From Imperialibacter roseus (lineage in GTDB: Bacteria > Bacteroidota > Bacteroidia > Cytophagales > Cyclobacteriaceae), in contig NZ_CP136051.1 of assembly GCF_032999765.1 (NCBI RefSeq), positions 4,068,417 through 4,132,416 on the forward strand: 64,000 bases of DNA. Reading direction: 5' to 3'. Below the pieces are notes generated by a model that was not told where the DNA came from, searched no databases, and saw only the letters and a program-made list of their open reading frames with translations. Made by a program: the position numbers and the translations under genes. Numbering within the stretch: position 1 is the stretch's first letter; the number at the start of each line of letters is the position of its first letter. Below, one piece after another: positions 18,269 to 25,393 of the stretch.

Positions 18269-18631
18269 TCTCTCTTTTTCAGGACGGGTCAACTTGAAGA
18301 CTATGCCAATAATCCTGACCCTCAACCTGAATTACGAATTCTTGATTTCGTGAAAATGTACCTGGAAGTGTTAAATATTTCCAAGCGAAGTTTGGCTCAA
18401 TACTTTGAAATGCAGGATGGAAATCTCCATAAGTACTTGTCCTGGGACCGAAAATTAAACGCAGAAATTGCGATGAAATTAAGCTCTTTTTCGCACACAC
18501 AACCCGAACAATGGTTTGCCATCCAAATAAAAAATGAGTTATCCGCATTGAGAAGAGATAAAAAGGCCACTGAAAAGTTTAAAACTGAAAAGTTTAAAAA
18601 ATACGGTTACGAAAACTTGGTTGACATCTAA
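18254..18631 (+). CDS. HTH (HigA-like/XRE-type) DNA-binding protein
   Basis: 125 residues. The core PELRILDFVKMYLEVLNISK, then RSLAQYFEMQDGNLHKYLS and RKLNAEIAMKLSSFSHTQPE, has the HigA-type XRE helix-turn-helix pattern, including the RKLN segment before the last DNA-domain helix and QWFAIQIKNEL after it. The lysine-rich tail (about 95-125) may contact nucleic acid. No toxin gene is adjacent, so it is an orphan antitoxin-like regulator. The first ATG (18254) lies in the last unit of the palindrome array, and residues 1-12 (MHIPLSLFFRTG) do not look like the rest. The original start may have been replaced, or translation may begin further in. It sits between the two 487-bp repeats. Confidence 0.7.
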   Translation: MHIPLSLFFRTGQLEDYANNPDPQPELRILDFVKMYLEVLNISKRSLAQYFEMQDGNLHKYLSWDRKLNAEIAMKLSSFSHTQPEQWFAIQIKNELSALRRDKKATEKFKTEKFKKYGYENLVDI

Positions 18632-18633
18632 TA

Positions 18634-18662
18634 CCTCAATAATTCGTGTCCCACGAACTAAT
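18634..18662. repeat. REP-like arm, partial
   Basis: ATAATTCGTGTCCCACGAAC resembles the left arm only. It lies between the HTH gene stop and repeat copy B. Confidence 0.45.
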
Positions 18663-18816
18663 ACCCCTCATGCCGCAAGCGTCCGCTTGTGGCGTGGCTC
18701 TTTTCGGCGCCTCGCCGGGGGATGAGCGTAAGAATTGGAGCGGGACGCTCAGATAGGACAAGTCCAAGCGGAAGCTTGAACCAGAAAGGGGAGGCCTCAA
18801 GTCATCGTCAGTAAAG

Positions 18817-18912
18817 ATTACAAAAGTTTGGAATAGCCTGTGAGGTTGGTTGCCCATTCGGCCGCCGGTTGTGGCGGCAACATCGGAGCGGGTGGCGAAA
18901 CTTTTGTAATCT
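18817..18912. repeat. Inverted-repeat block in copy B
   Basis: Same 14-base complementary ends and inner GCCGCC/GGCGGC stem as 17217-17312. The change at the CCCAT/ATGGG pair breaks one base pair, which argues weakly against strong selection on that inner stem. Confidence 0.5.
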
Positions 18913-19014
18913 ACTACAGACTAAAACCACCGAAACAGACGCTTTGGGATGAAAGTTTTATCACCTAACTTCCGTAAAAAAACGCTACCTCCTTGGTTCA
19001 TTGGTTCGTGTATA

Positions 19015-19091
19015 CCCCCCTTGCTTCGTTTCTCACGAACCACTATCAGCAATTATCAGGAGTGGCCCGTGAGACACGAGCCACTGCGGCA
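19015..19091. repeat. REP-like element, copy 4
   Basis: Identical to copy 2, inside repeat copy B, about 40 bases before the start of the membrane-protein gene. Confidence 0.75.
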
Positions 19092-19129
19092 GGAGATAGC
19101 ATGAGTTAAACAATTGTAAATATTACCCT

Positions 19130-19549
19130 ATGAGAGAGTTGATGCTGATCCTCCATTTTTTTGGGCTTACTATGGGTTTGGGGACAAGTTTTGCCCATGC
19201 TTTTTTAAGCATTGCCACTGCAAAGATGTCGGCAGATGAAGCAACAAAATTTCGCATGCATTCGATGGTACTGAGTAGAATGGGGCATATCGGATTAGGG
19301 CTGCTCATTATTTCAGGTTTGTATTTAATCACCCCCTATTGGGCCATATTACCTTCATCTCCATTATTGATTCTCAAATTGGTTCTTGTAGTTATCCTTC
19401 TAGTGTTGCTTACACTGATAAGTTCGTTAACTAAGAAAGCCAGCAAAGGTGACGCAGCACTTCACTTACAAAAAATGGAAAAGTTCGGTAAAATGACTTT
19501 GCTCTTCGGCTTGGCTATCGTCATTCTGGCCGTATATATTTTCCACTAA
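19130..19549 (+). CDS. Four-helix integral membrane protein
   Basis: 139 residues with four predicted transmembrane helices (about 3-28, 47-68, 75-100 and 118-138). The short cytoplasmic loop TKKASKGDAALHLQKMEKFG separates the last two. His residues in the first helix (ILHFFGLTMGLGTSFAHAF) are reminiscent of CopD/DUF2269-type membrane proteins, but I cannot assign one of these families with confidence. The ATG at 19130 lies inside the duplicated segment, so the promoter was duplicated too. A single gene, followed by a REP-like arm. Confidence 0.75.
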   Translation: MRELMLILHFFGLTMGLGTSFAHAFLSIATAKMSADEATKFRMHSMVLSRMGHIGLGLLIISGLYLITPYWAILPSSPLLILKLVLVVILLVLLTLISSLTKKASKGDAALHLQKMEKFGKMTLLFGLAIVILAVYIFH

Positions 19550-19550
19550 A

Positions 19551-19590
19551 CACTCCCCTCGGTCGGTGTCTCACGGAACAATACTAATAC
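19551..19590. repeat. REP-like arm, partial
   Basis: CGGTCGGTGTCTCACGGAAC resembles the left arm. It starts directly after the membrane-protein gene and no right arm was found. Confidence 0.5.
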
Positions 19591-19718
19591 CGGCCTCATA
19601 AGAGCGTCCTTACCACTTTCTTCAACTATTCGCCAACTTTGGCAGGCAATGTTCGTGGAATAATAACCCTCCTAAATACATAAATGAGCTCCTTGAAGCG
19701 TTCTATTAAAAAAACATC

Positions 19719-20255
19719 ATGAAAAATACACTCCCCCTCTTCCTTTTAGTGTTGGTTTTTTCTCTTGCCTGTGAAAAAGAGGATATCGAAATCCCTACGT
19801 GCGAAAACTGCAGTTTCACCTGCCTGGAAGCCAGCGAGGCTGAGGTGATCACAAATGACTGTATGGATAATTGGGACTGCGCTTTTACCGTCAGTGCTGA
19901 TTCCAAAGTGGCAACAGGCGAAATGGAGGGGCGGGCAAGCGGACGTAAAAATGTGTTTCAAATGATTAACAGTACGCTGGGAACGGCCATTATTGATGAT
20001 GAACTAACAGACGTTTTGGTCTTTGAACTGGACAAATCTCAAAACAGCTTCTCGGTAGAAGGCAGTGAGATGAAAGGGATGAAAGTACATTTCAGGAGAC
20101 TTTGCTACTGTGGAGAGACAGAGTTCAAAGCGGTCACGTCAGGATGTATGCAGGGCGAAAAGCAGTCCGACGGCAGCTGGTTGGTACAGGGCCACCTGAC
20201 GGTTCCCTATTCATCCAAAGACCGTGAAGTGAAATTTGATGCTCAGTTTTTTTGA
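19719..20255 (+). CDS. Cys-rich lipoprotein, paralogue of the gene at 21050
   Basis: 178 residues. The N-terminus has a lipoprotein signal with lipobox FSLAC (Cys 18). The mature part starts EKEDIEIPTCENCSFTCLEA and contains about eight further cysteines (including NDCMDNWDC, RLCYCGE and SGCMQGEKQ), suggesting disulphides in the periplasm or at the surface. The C-terminus reads SWLVQGHLTVPYSSKDREVKFDAQFF. The protein at 21050 matches throughout, with the same cysteine pattern. I do not recognise a family, and no catalytic motif is seen. Followed by a REP-like element. Confidence 0.75.
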   Translation: MKNTLPLFLLVLVFSLACEKEDIEIPTCENCSFTCLEASEAEVITNDCMDNWDCAFTVSADSKVATGEMEGRASGRKNVFQMINSTLGTAIIDDELTDVLVFELDKSQNSFSVEGSEMKGMKVHFRRLCYCGETEFKAVTSGCMQGEKQSDGSWLVQGHLTVPYSSKDREVKFDAQFF

Positions 20256-20260
20256 TTCTA

Positions 20261-20336
20261 CCCCCTTGGTTCGTATCTCTCGAACCAACATCAGCCATTG
20301 CCAGTAGCGGCCCCGTGAGACACGAGCCACTGCGGT
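20261..20336. repeat. REP-like element, copy 5
   Basis: Arms TGGTTCGTATCTCTCGAACC and GCGGCCCCGTGAGACACGAG, spacer ATCAGCCATTGCCAG, tail CCACTGCGGTAG. Directly after the lipoprotein gene. Confidence 0.75.
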
Positions 20337-20381
20337 AGATATGATATTTTCACTTAAATTCCCTTTCTAAAAAACTTAACT

Positions 20382-20810
20382 ATGAAACTTAAACTCATCC
20401 TCTCGGTATTCCTTCTGTTCGCATCTGTGGCCGCCCTTTGTCAGCAAAAACAACCAGGCAAACCCAAAAAGGAAAAGCAGACTATCATAGAAAAAGGGCT
20501 GATCAAGGTGTCTGTGATGTATCCCTTTGAAGAAGGCAAAACCTTTGATATGGACTACTACGAAACCAAACACATGCCCATGGTGGCAGGCTACCTGGGG
20601 TCGAATCTGGTAAAGTATACCATTGAAAAAGGCACGGCCAGCGGCATTCCCAACACGCCCCTGCCATTTATGGCCATCGGCACATTCTACATAAAAGACC
20701 TGAAAGCGTACCAGGATGCCATAGCTCCCAACAGAGATGCCATAAGGGCCGACTTCCCCAATTACACCAACGCCGCTCCCGTGATCCTGGTGAGCGAGGT
20801 GGTGAGGTGA
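20382..20810 (+). CDS. EthD-family protein with signal peptide
   Basis: 142 residues: a signal peptide (about 1-20), a lysine-rich linker, and an EthD-like alpha+beta-barrel domain. Its core is KVSVMYPFEEGKTFDMDYYE then TKHMPMVAGYLG, and it ends FPNYTNAAPVILVSEVV. EthD-type dimeric barrel proteins are usually cytosolic and of unclear function; some assist ether degradation. An exported version is less usual. It sits between the two paralogous lipoproteins and is itself followed by a REP-like element. Role unknown. Confidence 0.8.
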   Translation: MKLKLILSVFLLFASVAALCQQKQPGKPKKEKQTIIEKGLIKVSVMYPFEEGKTFDMDYYETKHMPMVAGYLGSNLVKYTIEKGTASGIPNTPLPFMAIGTFYIKDLKAYQDAIAPNRDAIRADFPNYTNAAPVILVSEVVR

Positions 20811-20844
20811 GTCGATCATTCATGATACCATCCTCGTTGAGTAG

Positions 20845-20918
20845 CCCCTCCCCCCATGGCTCACCAACATCAGCCATTGCCAGGAGTGGCCCGTGAGACA
20901 CGAGCCACTGCGGTAGCT
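20845..20918. repeat. REP-like element, copy 6
   Basis: The left arm is degraded (CCATGGCTCACCAA), while the spacer ATCAGCCATTGCCAGG and the right arm AGTGGCCCGTGAGACACGAG match copy 5 closely. Follows the EthD gene. Confidence 0.7.
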
Positions 20919-21049
20919 GCCAATATCTATCCTCAACCCCAACACTTTCTCCTGTTATTTAGCTACCTTAGCGGGTAAATATTGGTTACTCATATAGCCA
21001 ATTAAAGCCGCTAGCTAGCCTCTTAGAGTATACAATTCAAAAACAGAAT

Positions 21050-21592
21050 ATGAAAAATACAATCTTCACCTTCTTTTTGACTTTAGTTTTTATTCAGGCC
21101 TGTGAAAAAGATGATGTGCAAATTCCAACCTGCAAAGACTGCAGCTTCACTTGTCTGGAAGCCGGCGAGGCAGACGTTATCACAAATGACTGTATCGACG
21201 ATTGGAATTGCGCTTTTACCGTCAATTCTGACTCCAAAGTGGCAATCGATGAATGGGAAGGGCTGGCAAACGGAAGTAAAAATGTGTTCCGAATGCTTAA
21301 CCGCAACCCAGGAAGCGCACTTATTGATGATGAATTAACAGACGTGCTGGTCTTTGAACTGGATGAGTTTCAAACTAGTTTCTCCGTGGAAGGCCGAGAA
21401 ATGAAAGGGATGAATGTACACTTCAGGAGGCTTTCTCAGTCGTGTTGTGATGCATCAGCATTTAAAGCGGTCATTTCCGGTTGCATGCAAGGTGAAAAAC
21501 AATCGGACGGCACGTGGTTGGTACAGGGCAATTTGACTATCCCCTACTCTACCGAAGATCGTAACGTGAAGTTTCATGCTCAGTTTTTGTGA
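21050..21592 (+). CDS. Cys-rich lipoprotein, paralogue of the gene at 19719
   Basis: 180 residues, lipobox FIQAC (Cys 18). Aligned by eye with the 19719 product it is similar from end to end: PTCKDCSFTCLEAGEADVIT, NDCIDDWNC, LIDDELTDVLVFELDE and GCMQGEKQSDGTWLVQG. The chief difference is a two-residue insertion with an extra Cys (SQSCCDA for CYCGE). Probably a tandem duplicate, with the EthD gene between the two. Function not recognised. Transcription is probably independent, because a 240-bp gap with a REP-like element precedes it. Confidence 0.75.
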   Translation: MKNTIFTFFLTLVFIQACEKDDVQIPTCKDCSFTCLEAGEADVITNDCIDDWNCAFTVNSDSKVAIDEWEGLANGSKNVFRMLNRNPGSALIDDELTDVLVFELDEFQTSFSVEGREMKGMNVHFRRLSQSCCDASAFKAVISGCMQGEKQSDGTWLVQGNLTIPYSTEDRNVKFHAQFL

Positions 21593-21629
21593 ATCAATTA
21601 TGGCCTAAGCTCCACCTGAAACAGACAGA

Positions 21630-21706
21630 CCCCCTTGTTTCTTGTCTCACGAGCCAACATCAGCCATTGCCAGGAGTGGCCCGTGAGACACGCACTGCGG
21701 TAGCTG
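21630..21706. repeat. REP-like element, copy 7
   Basis: Arms TTTCTTGTCTCACGAGCCAA and AGTGGCCCGTGAGACACG. Four bases (AGCC) are missing from the right arm before ACTGCGGTAG compared with copies 5 and 6. Confidence 0.75.
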
Positions 21707-21725
21707 CCCAAAGCAATCCATATTT

Positions 21726-22115
21726 TCAGACCGCCGTGGTCTTGAACTTCTTCTCAATAACCATACTTGCCACAAACCATAATATCATGGAGAATAGAAA
21801 AATAAATACGCCATAAGTAGCCGATATCATGGATACACCTACGCCATCAAATATGTATTCTATTTTGATATCAGGATGTTGCTTGATTACCGAAAACGCC
21901 CCCATTAAACCAAACATCTGACCAAGAAAGCCTGTTGCCAGGGCAAAAAAGCCCATTGATTTGCCATAGCTAATTTTTCGCAAGATTTCCTCCTTATTAG
22001 GTTGTTTCGAATTGTAACCGGTAACCAATTGATAAATAATCCATGCAGTGATTATAACCAACTCTATGGTTAGAATACTCATGAAATTGCCTCCCGTATA
22101 AAAGAACTTTATCAT
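21726..22115 (-). CDS. MotA/TolQ/ExbB-like proton channel family protein
   Basis: 129 residues with three hydrophobic helices. The N-terminus MIKFFYTGGNFMSILTIELV resembles the GGPLFM start of ExbB/TolQ proteins. The segment GFLGQMFGLMGAF leads to the C-terminal helix pair ISATYGVFIFLFSMILWFVA. It is shorter than normal ExbB (about 200-240 aa), with the long cytoplasmic loop reduced to about 25 residues. No ExbD or TolR gene lies next to it. It is divergent from the LytTR gene, and a direct-repeat site between the two is placed to control both. Confidence 0.65.
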   Translation of the reverse strand: MIKFFYTGGNFMSILTIELVIITAWIIYQLVTGYNSKQPNKEEILRKISYGKSMGFFALATGFLGQMFGLMGAFSVIKQHPDIKIEYIFDGVGVSMISATYGVFIFLFSMILWFVASMVIEKKFKTTAV

Positions 22116-22173
22116 AGTAATATTTTTTTGGTGAATACTGCTGCCAAGGTATAGCAGTCAACGAAGTCCATCA

Positions 22174-22203
22174 AGGTCGTATCCGGCCGTTAACAGGTCG
22201 TAT
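22174..22203. promoter_or_regulatory. Candidate LytTR binding site (two 9-bp direct repeats)
   Basis: AGGTCGTAT occurs at 22174-22182 and 22195-22203, start-to-start 21 bp, about two helical turns, with a 12-bp gap. LytTR-domain regulators typically bind paired 9-bp direct repeats separated by about 12-13 bp. It lies 61 bp before the LytTR gene and 58 bp before the divergent ExbB-like gene. Confidence 0.55.
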
Positions 22204-22264
22204 GTCTACACTGACTTTTAATTTTGATATCCTTTTCGAAATTAGCCTGGGAAACAAAATTTGA

Positions 22265-23035
22265 ATGAATAAAAAAGCCGAAAACCCAAGCTACCACATC
22301 GCCTACTGGATCTTCGTACTACTTGTCTTAACACTGGTATTTGGATTTTCATGGGGTCATAGAACTGCGGCATTTTTCTTTGTCAGCATGCTGCTCCCAA
22401 TTGTTTTAGGCACTTCCTATTTTTTCAACTACGTGCTTGTGCCAAGATATTTCCTCACCAAAAAGTACTGGAAATTTGCGCTTTACACCTTCTGCCTGGC
22501 TATCACTTCAGTGTACCTCGAAATGATGGTTTTGCTGTTTTCGTATATATACATGGTAAAGTTCAGCTATGATAGCCTGAACCCCAACGCTACCCAAATC
22601 CTTCTTTTGGCGGCAGTGCTGTACTTGCTTGTACTTATTGGATCATTTCTATTAATGATGAATCAGATAACAGAAAACCAGCAGATGATTCGGCAACTTT
22701 TGGACGAAAAGGAAAAGACGAAAAAGTCCTTTCTTGAAATTATGTCCAATAGGAAATTGACGAAAATACCGTTCGAAGACATCGTTTATATCGAAAGCAT
22801 ATCGGACTATGTCAAAGTGATTACCATTAATGAAGAAGTTGTCAGCAAGGAGAAAATAAGCCGACTGGCCGAAGTATTGCCCAATGTCTTTCTAAGAATT
22901 CACCGTTCATTTATTATCAACACAAACAGGATAAAAGAGGTGTCATTTGACGAGCTGTTGGTTGATGACATCAGGCTAAACATTGGCAGAAGCTACAGGA
23001 AAGTTGTTAAGGAAGCCCTGAAGAGTCATGCGTAA
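22265..23035 (+). CDS. LytTR-family transcriptional regulator with membrane domain
   Basis: 256 residues. The first 135 contain four transmembrane helices (about 15-32, 40-58, 75-100 and 112-130). A short coiled segment (about 135-160) leads to the LytTR DNA-binding domain: IPFEDIVYIESISDYVKV, FLRIHRSFIINTNRI and LNIGRSYRKVV. Family knowledge: LytTR domains bind direct repeats and usually sit after receiver or membrane sensor domains. Here the membrane part replaces the receiver, so signalling may be one-component. The ATG at 22265 starts directly before the first helix. The upstream direct repeat suggests autoregulation and control of the ExbB-like gene. Confidence 0.88.
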   Translation: MNKKAENPSYHIAYWIFVLLVLTLVFGFSWGHRTAAFFFVSMLLPIVLGTSYFFNYVLVPRYFLTKKYWKFALYTFCLAITSVYLEMMVLLFSYIYMVKFSYDSLNPNATQILLLAAVLYLLVLIGSFLLMMNQITENQQMIRQLLDEKEKTKKSFLEIMSNRKLTKIPFEDIVYIESISDYVKVITINEEVVSKEKISRLAEVLPNVFLRIHRSFIINTNRIKEVSFDELLVDDIRLNIGRSYRKVVKEALKSHA

Positions 23036-23212
23036 AATCAGGCGACCGTCTCAGCTATCCACGGTTGAGTAATAGCAGAACAGGCTGCACACCATTGAGG
23101 CCGTGCGAGTTGGGAGATTACATCGCTCAATATGTGAAGCGATCGGTTGGGGCAATGAACGCCTGCCGTCCTCTGCATGTGGCTATTCCGCCCTGGCAGA
23201 TGAATAGTAAAT

Positions 23213-23584
23213 CTATTCGGCAGATGAAATTCCTTCACTTTTCAAAATAAGAGACCGCAAACGCTCCTCATGCTGATCACCCCAGTCGCCCAGTGCTAAA
23301 ATGACGGGGATCAATGTTTTACCGAAATCAGTCAACGAATACTCCACTTTGGGCGGCACAACAGGGTAAATTTTCTTTGTAACCAATTCGTGTTCTTCCA
23401 ATTCCTTCAGCTGCACATTTAAAACCCTGCGTGAAGCATCAGGGATTTTTCGCTGCAGATCGCTTGGCCGCTGGATTCCTTCATTGATAAACCACAACAG
23501 CCTGATTTTCCACTTGCCATAAAGCACTTCGCCGACCAGGTCGAGGCCGCAATTCAGGTTCAACGGAATCTTTCTTTCATACAT
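23213..23584 (-). CDS. HxlR-family transcriptional regulator
   Basis: 123 residues, full-length HxlR winged helix. It begins MYERKIPLNLNCGLDLVGEV and continues with LYGKWKIRLLWFI, the recognition region SRRVLNVQLKELEEHELV and the wing VVPPKVEYSLTDFGKTL. A conserved Cys (Cys 12) stands where redox- or electrophile-sensing HxlR proteins (HypR, QorR type) have theirs, which makes thiol sensing possible but unproven. Divergent from an SDR gene with 127 bp between, a common regulator-target arrangement. Confidence 0.9.
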   Translation of the reverse strand: MYERKIPLNLNCGLDLVGEVLYGKWKIRLLWFINEGIQRPSDLQRKIPDASRRVLNVQLKELEEHELVTKKIYPVVPPKVEYSLTDFGKTLIPVILALGDWGDQHEERLRSLILKSEGISSAE

Positions 23585-23590
23585 AACCTA

Positions 23591-23638
23591 AAAGTACTTT
23601 AATGTTCCAAAAAATGCTGTAGGGGATAATTTTATCCC
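23591..23638. promoter_or_regulatory. Palindromic candidate operators in the HxlR/SDR intergenic region
   Basis: AAAGTACTTT (23591-23600) is a perfect 10-bp palindrome 7 bp before the hxlR-like start. GGGATAATTTTATCCC (23623-23638) is a perfect 16-bp palindrome in mid-gap. Either could be the operator of the dimeric HxlR protein. The AGTACT type is what I would expect for this family. Confidence 0.45.
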
Positions 23639-23711
23639 TATGTGATTCGATTGCCCGTACTTGTGTCCACTGCTTGTATAGCCGAATTTTGCCCTACACT
23701 AAGTTACACAA

Positions 23712-24503
23712 ATGGGACATTTTGACTTTAACAACGAGCTACATGGCAAGATAGCATTAGTTACAGGCGGCACAAAAGGCACAGGAAAAGCCATTGCCGC
23801 ACGGCTGCTGCAAGCGGGAGCCACAGTGATCATCACAGCAAGGAACCGCCCTGCAGCATCAGCTCAAAACCTTCACTTCATTTCAGCCGACTTAAGCACC
23901 TCAGCGGGCACAGCCAAAGTGATACAGGAAGTACAATCAACCTTTGGCAGGCTTGATATCCTGGTCAACAATTTGGGGGGCTCGGATACTCCCGGCGGCG
24001 GCTTTGCGGTATTGACTGATGAGGACTGGCTAACAACGCTGCAAGCCAATTTATTGGCCCCGGTAAGGCTCGACAGGGGATTTCTGCCCGGAATGATCGA
24101 ACGAAAAACGGGTGTCATTATCCACATCGGCTCCATACAGGGTAAGCTGCCACTATTCGACTCCACCTTGCCCTATGCAGCCGCCAAAGCGGGGCTTATC
24201 AATTACAGCAAAAGCCTTTCTAACGAAGTTTCGCCAAAAGGTATTCGTGTATTGACTGTTTCCCCGGGTTGGATAAAAACCGAAAGCTCCACAGCCATGA
24301 TGGAACGCATTGCTGAGAGCTCAGCTACTACGGTAGAGCAGGCAACACAGAGCGTGATGGACGCTTTGGGCGGCATACCCTACGGCAGGCCGGCTCAACC
24401 AGAAGAAGTGGCCGAGCTGGTGGGCTTTCTTGTATCGCCTAGAGCCAACTATTTAACAGGAACAGAATTCGTCATCGACGGAGGTACTATACCCACTATT
24501 TAA
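23712..24503 (+). CDS. Short-chain dehydrogenase/reductase (SDR family)
   Basis: 263 residues, classical SDR. The cofactor motif is TGGTKGTGKAIA (about residues 19-30), with NNLGG at about 88, catalytic Ser in IHIGSIQG and the YAAAKAGL (YxxxK) pair. The C-terminal SPRANYLTGTEFVIDGG is typical. An Arg after the second strand (TARNRP) favours NADP(H). It is probably regulated by the divergent HxlR gene and co-transcribed with the NTF2-like gene 21 bp downstream. Substrate unknown; possibly detoxification of a carbonyl or quinone, by inference from the HxlR context. Confidence 0.9.
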   Translation: MGHFDFNNELHGKIALVTGGTKGTGKAIAARLLQAGATVIITARNRPAASAQNLHFISADLSTSAGTAKVIQEVQSTFGRLDILVNNLGGSDTPGGGFAVLTDEDWLTTLQANLLAPVRLDRGFLPGMIERKTGVIIHIGSIQGKLPLFDSTLPYAAAKAGLINYSKSLSNEVSPKGIRVLTVSPGWIKTESSTAMMERIAESSATTVEQATQSVMDALGGIPYGRPAQPEEVAELVGFLVSPRANYLTGTEFVIDGGTIPTI

Positions 24504-24524
24504 TCATCTTAAAAAAATAAAAAC

Positions 24525-24842
24525 ATGAACTTACCCAACGTAATCACCAATTTGGCACAGGCCCAAAACAATTTTGACAGCCTCGCTTACGCAAATTGCT
24601 TTTCTGAAACAGCCGTCGTTTTCGACGAGGGAAAAACACACAAGGGAAAAAAGGAAATTCAGCAATGGATCAAAAAAGCCAATGAGGCCTACCAAGCCGT
24701 GATGAAACCGATCGACTATTCGGCAACAGAAGAAATTCTGAAAGCCGAAGTTTCAGGTAATTTCCCGGGAAGTCCGATAGTGCTGGCTTATCATTTAAAA
24801 CTAAAAGATGGACTTATTCAGTCTTTGAAAATAACAGGTTAA
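24525..24842 (+). CDS. NTF2/SnoaL-like protein
   Basis: 105 residues. The pattern LAQAQNNFDSLAYANCFSET then AVVFDEGKTHKGKKEIQQWI is that of SnoaL/NTF2 fold proteins, with the helical start and the G-x-x-xI-xxW element. Such proteins bind small hydrophobic ligands or act as isomerases/cyclases, and many lack known activity. The 21-bp gap to the SDR gene suggests one operon. Confidence 0.8.
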   Translation: MNLPNVITNLAQAQNNFDSLAYANCFSETAVVFDEGKTHKGKKEIQQWIKKANEAYQAVMKPIDYSATEEILKAEVSGNFPGSPIVLAYHLKLKDGLIQSLKITG

Positions 24843-24850
24843 GAAGCCTT

Positions 24851-24886
24851 GTCCGTCATTGTCGGATGCAGAGATATCACCCAAGC
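24851..24886 (-). pseudogene. Remnant similar to the 3' end of the class V aminotransferase gene
   Basis: The minus strand encodes AWVISLHPTMTD, almost the same as GWVRISLHPTMTD near the end of the aminotransferase at 25650. At base level the two match over about 35 bp with one 3-base gap and a few substitutions. It is not part of an open gene. It lies between the NTF2-like gene and the PIN gene. Confidence 0.5.
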
Positions 24887-24931
24887 ACTTGAGCAACTTG
24901 CGAACTCTTGAGCAATTAGCGAACTTTGAAG

Positions 24932-25393
24932 ATGATCAAACGAGTTTACATCGACACGTCTGTATTTGGAGGATATTTCGACTCGGAATTTGATAATCCA
25001 ACTAAGATCTTCTTTAAGACCCTGAATACTCAAAATACGACTATTCTCGTATCTCAAATCCTCGAACTCGAAATTTACAAAGCTCCTGATCACATTATTG
25101 AACTCTTCGAATCACTCTCTAATATCGAGAGGGTCGAACTTACGGGTGAAGTGAAGCAACTTGCTGAAATGTACATTACTGAAAAGGTTGTTGGACGGAC
25201 TAGCATAGCGGATTGTCAACATATTGCATTGGCAACCATCAACAAGGCAGATGTGTTAGCCAGTTGGAACTTTAAACATATTGTGAACCTTGAACGAATA
25301 AGAGGTTATAATTCCATTAACTTTAGGGAAGGTTATCAGATGACTGAAATCCGAACACCGAACGAAATATTTAGAGATGAAGACGGCAACTAG
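24932..25393 (+). CDS. PIN-domain protein, candidate VapC-type toxin
   Basis: About 153 residues. The N-terminal RVYIDTSVFGGYFDSEF holds the first PIN acidic residue. EIYKAPDH carries a mid-domain Glu, and SIADCQHIALATINKADVLA then SWNFKHIV hold the remaining acidic and asparagine positions. This agrees with a PIN ribonuclease fold. I chose ATG 24932 over the upstream TTG at 24926 (two extra residues). The gene overlaps the next small gene by 17 bases. The sequence is AT-rich compared with its neighbours, which suggests transfer. Toxin activity is inferred from the pairing. Confidence 0.75.
   Translation: MIKRVYIDTSVFGGYFDSEFDNPTKIFFKTLNTQNTTILVSQILELEIYKAPDHIIELFESLSNIERVELTGEVKQLAEMYITEKVVGRTSIADCQHIALATINKADVLASWNFKHIVNLERIRGYNSINFREGYQMTEIRTPNEIFRDEDGN

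Larger units (their letters stand above)
18665..19151. repeat. 487-bp direct repeat, copy B
   Basis: Second copy of 17065-17551 with the same foldable block (18817-18912; one arm change, ATCGG for ATGGG) and the same REP-like element. Here the right end runs into the intact gene at 19130. Copy B is therefore probably the original and copy A the duplicate. Confidence 0.9.
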
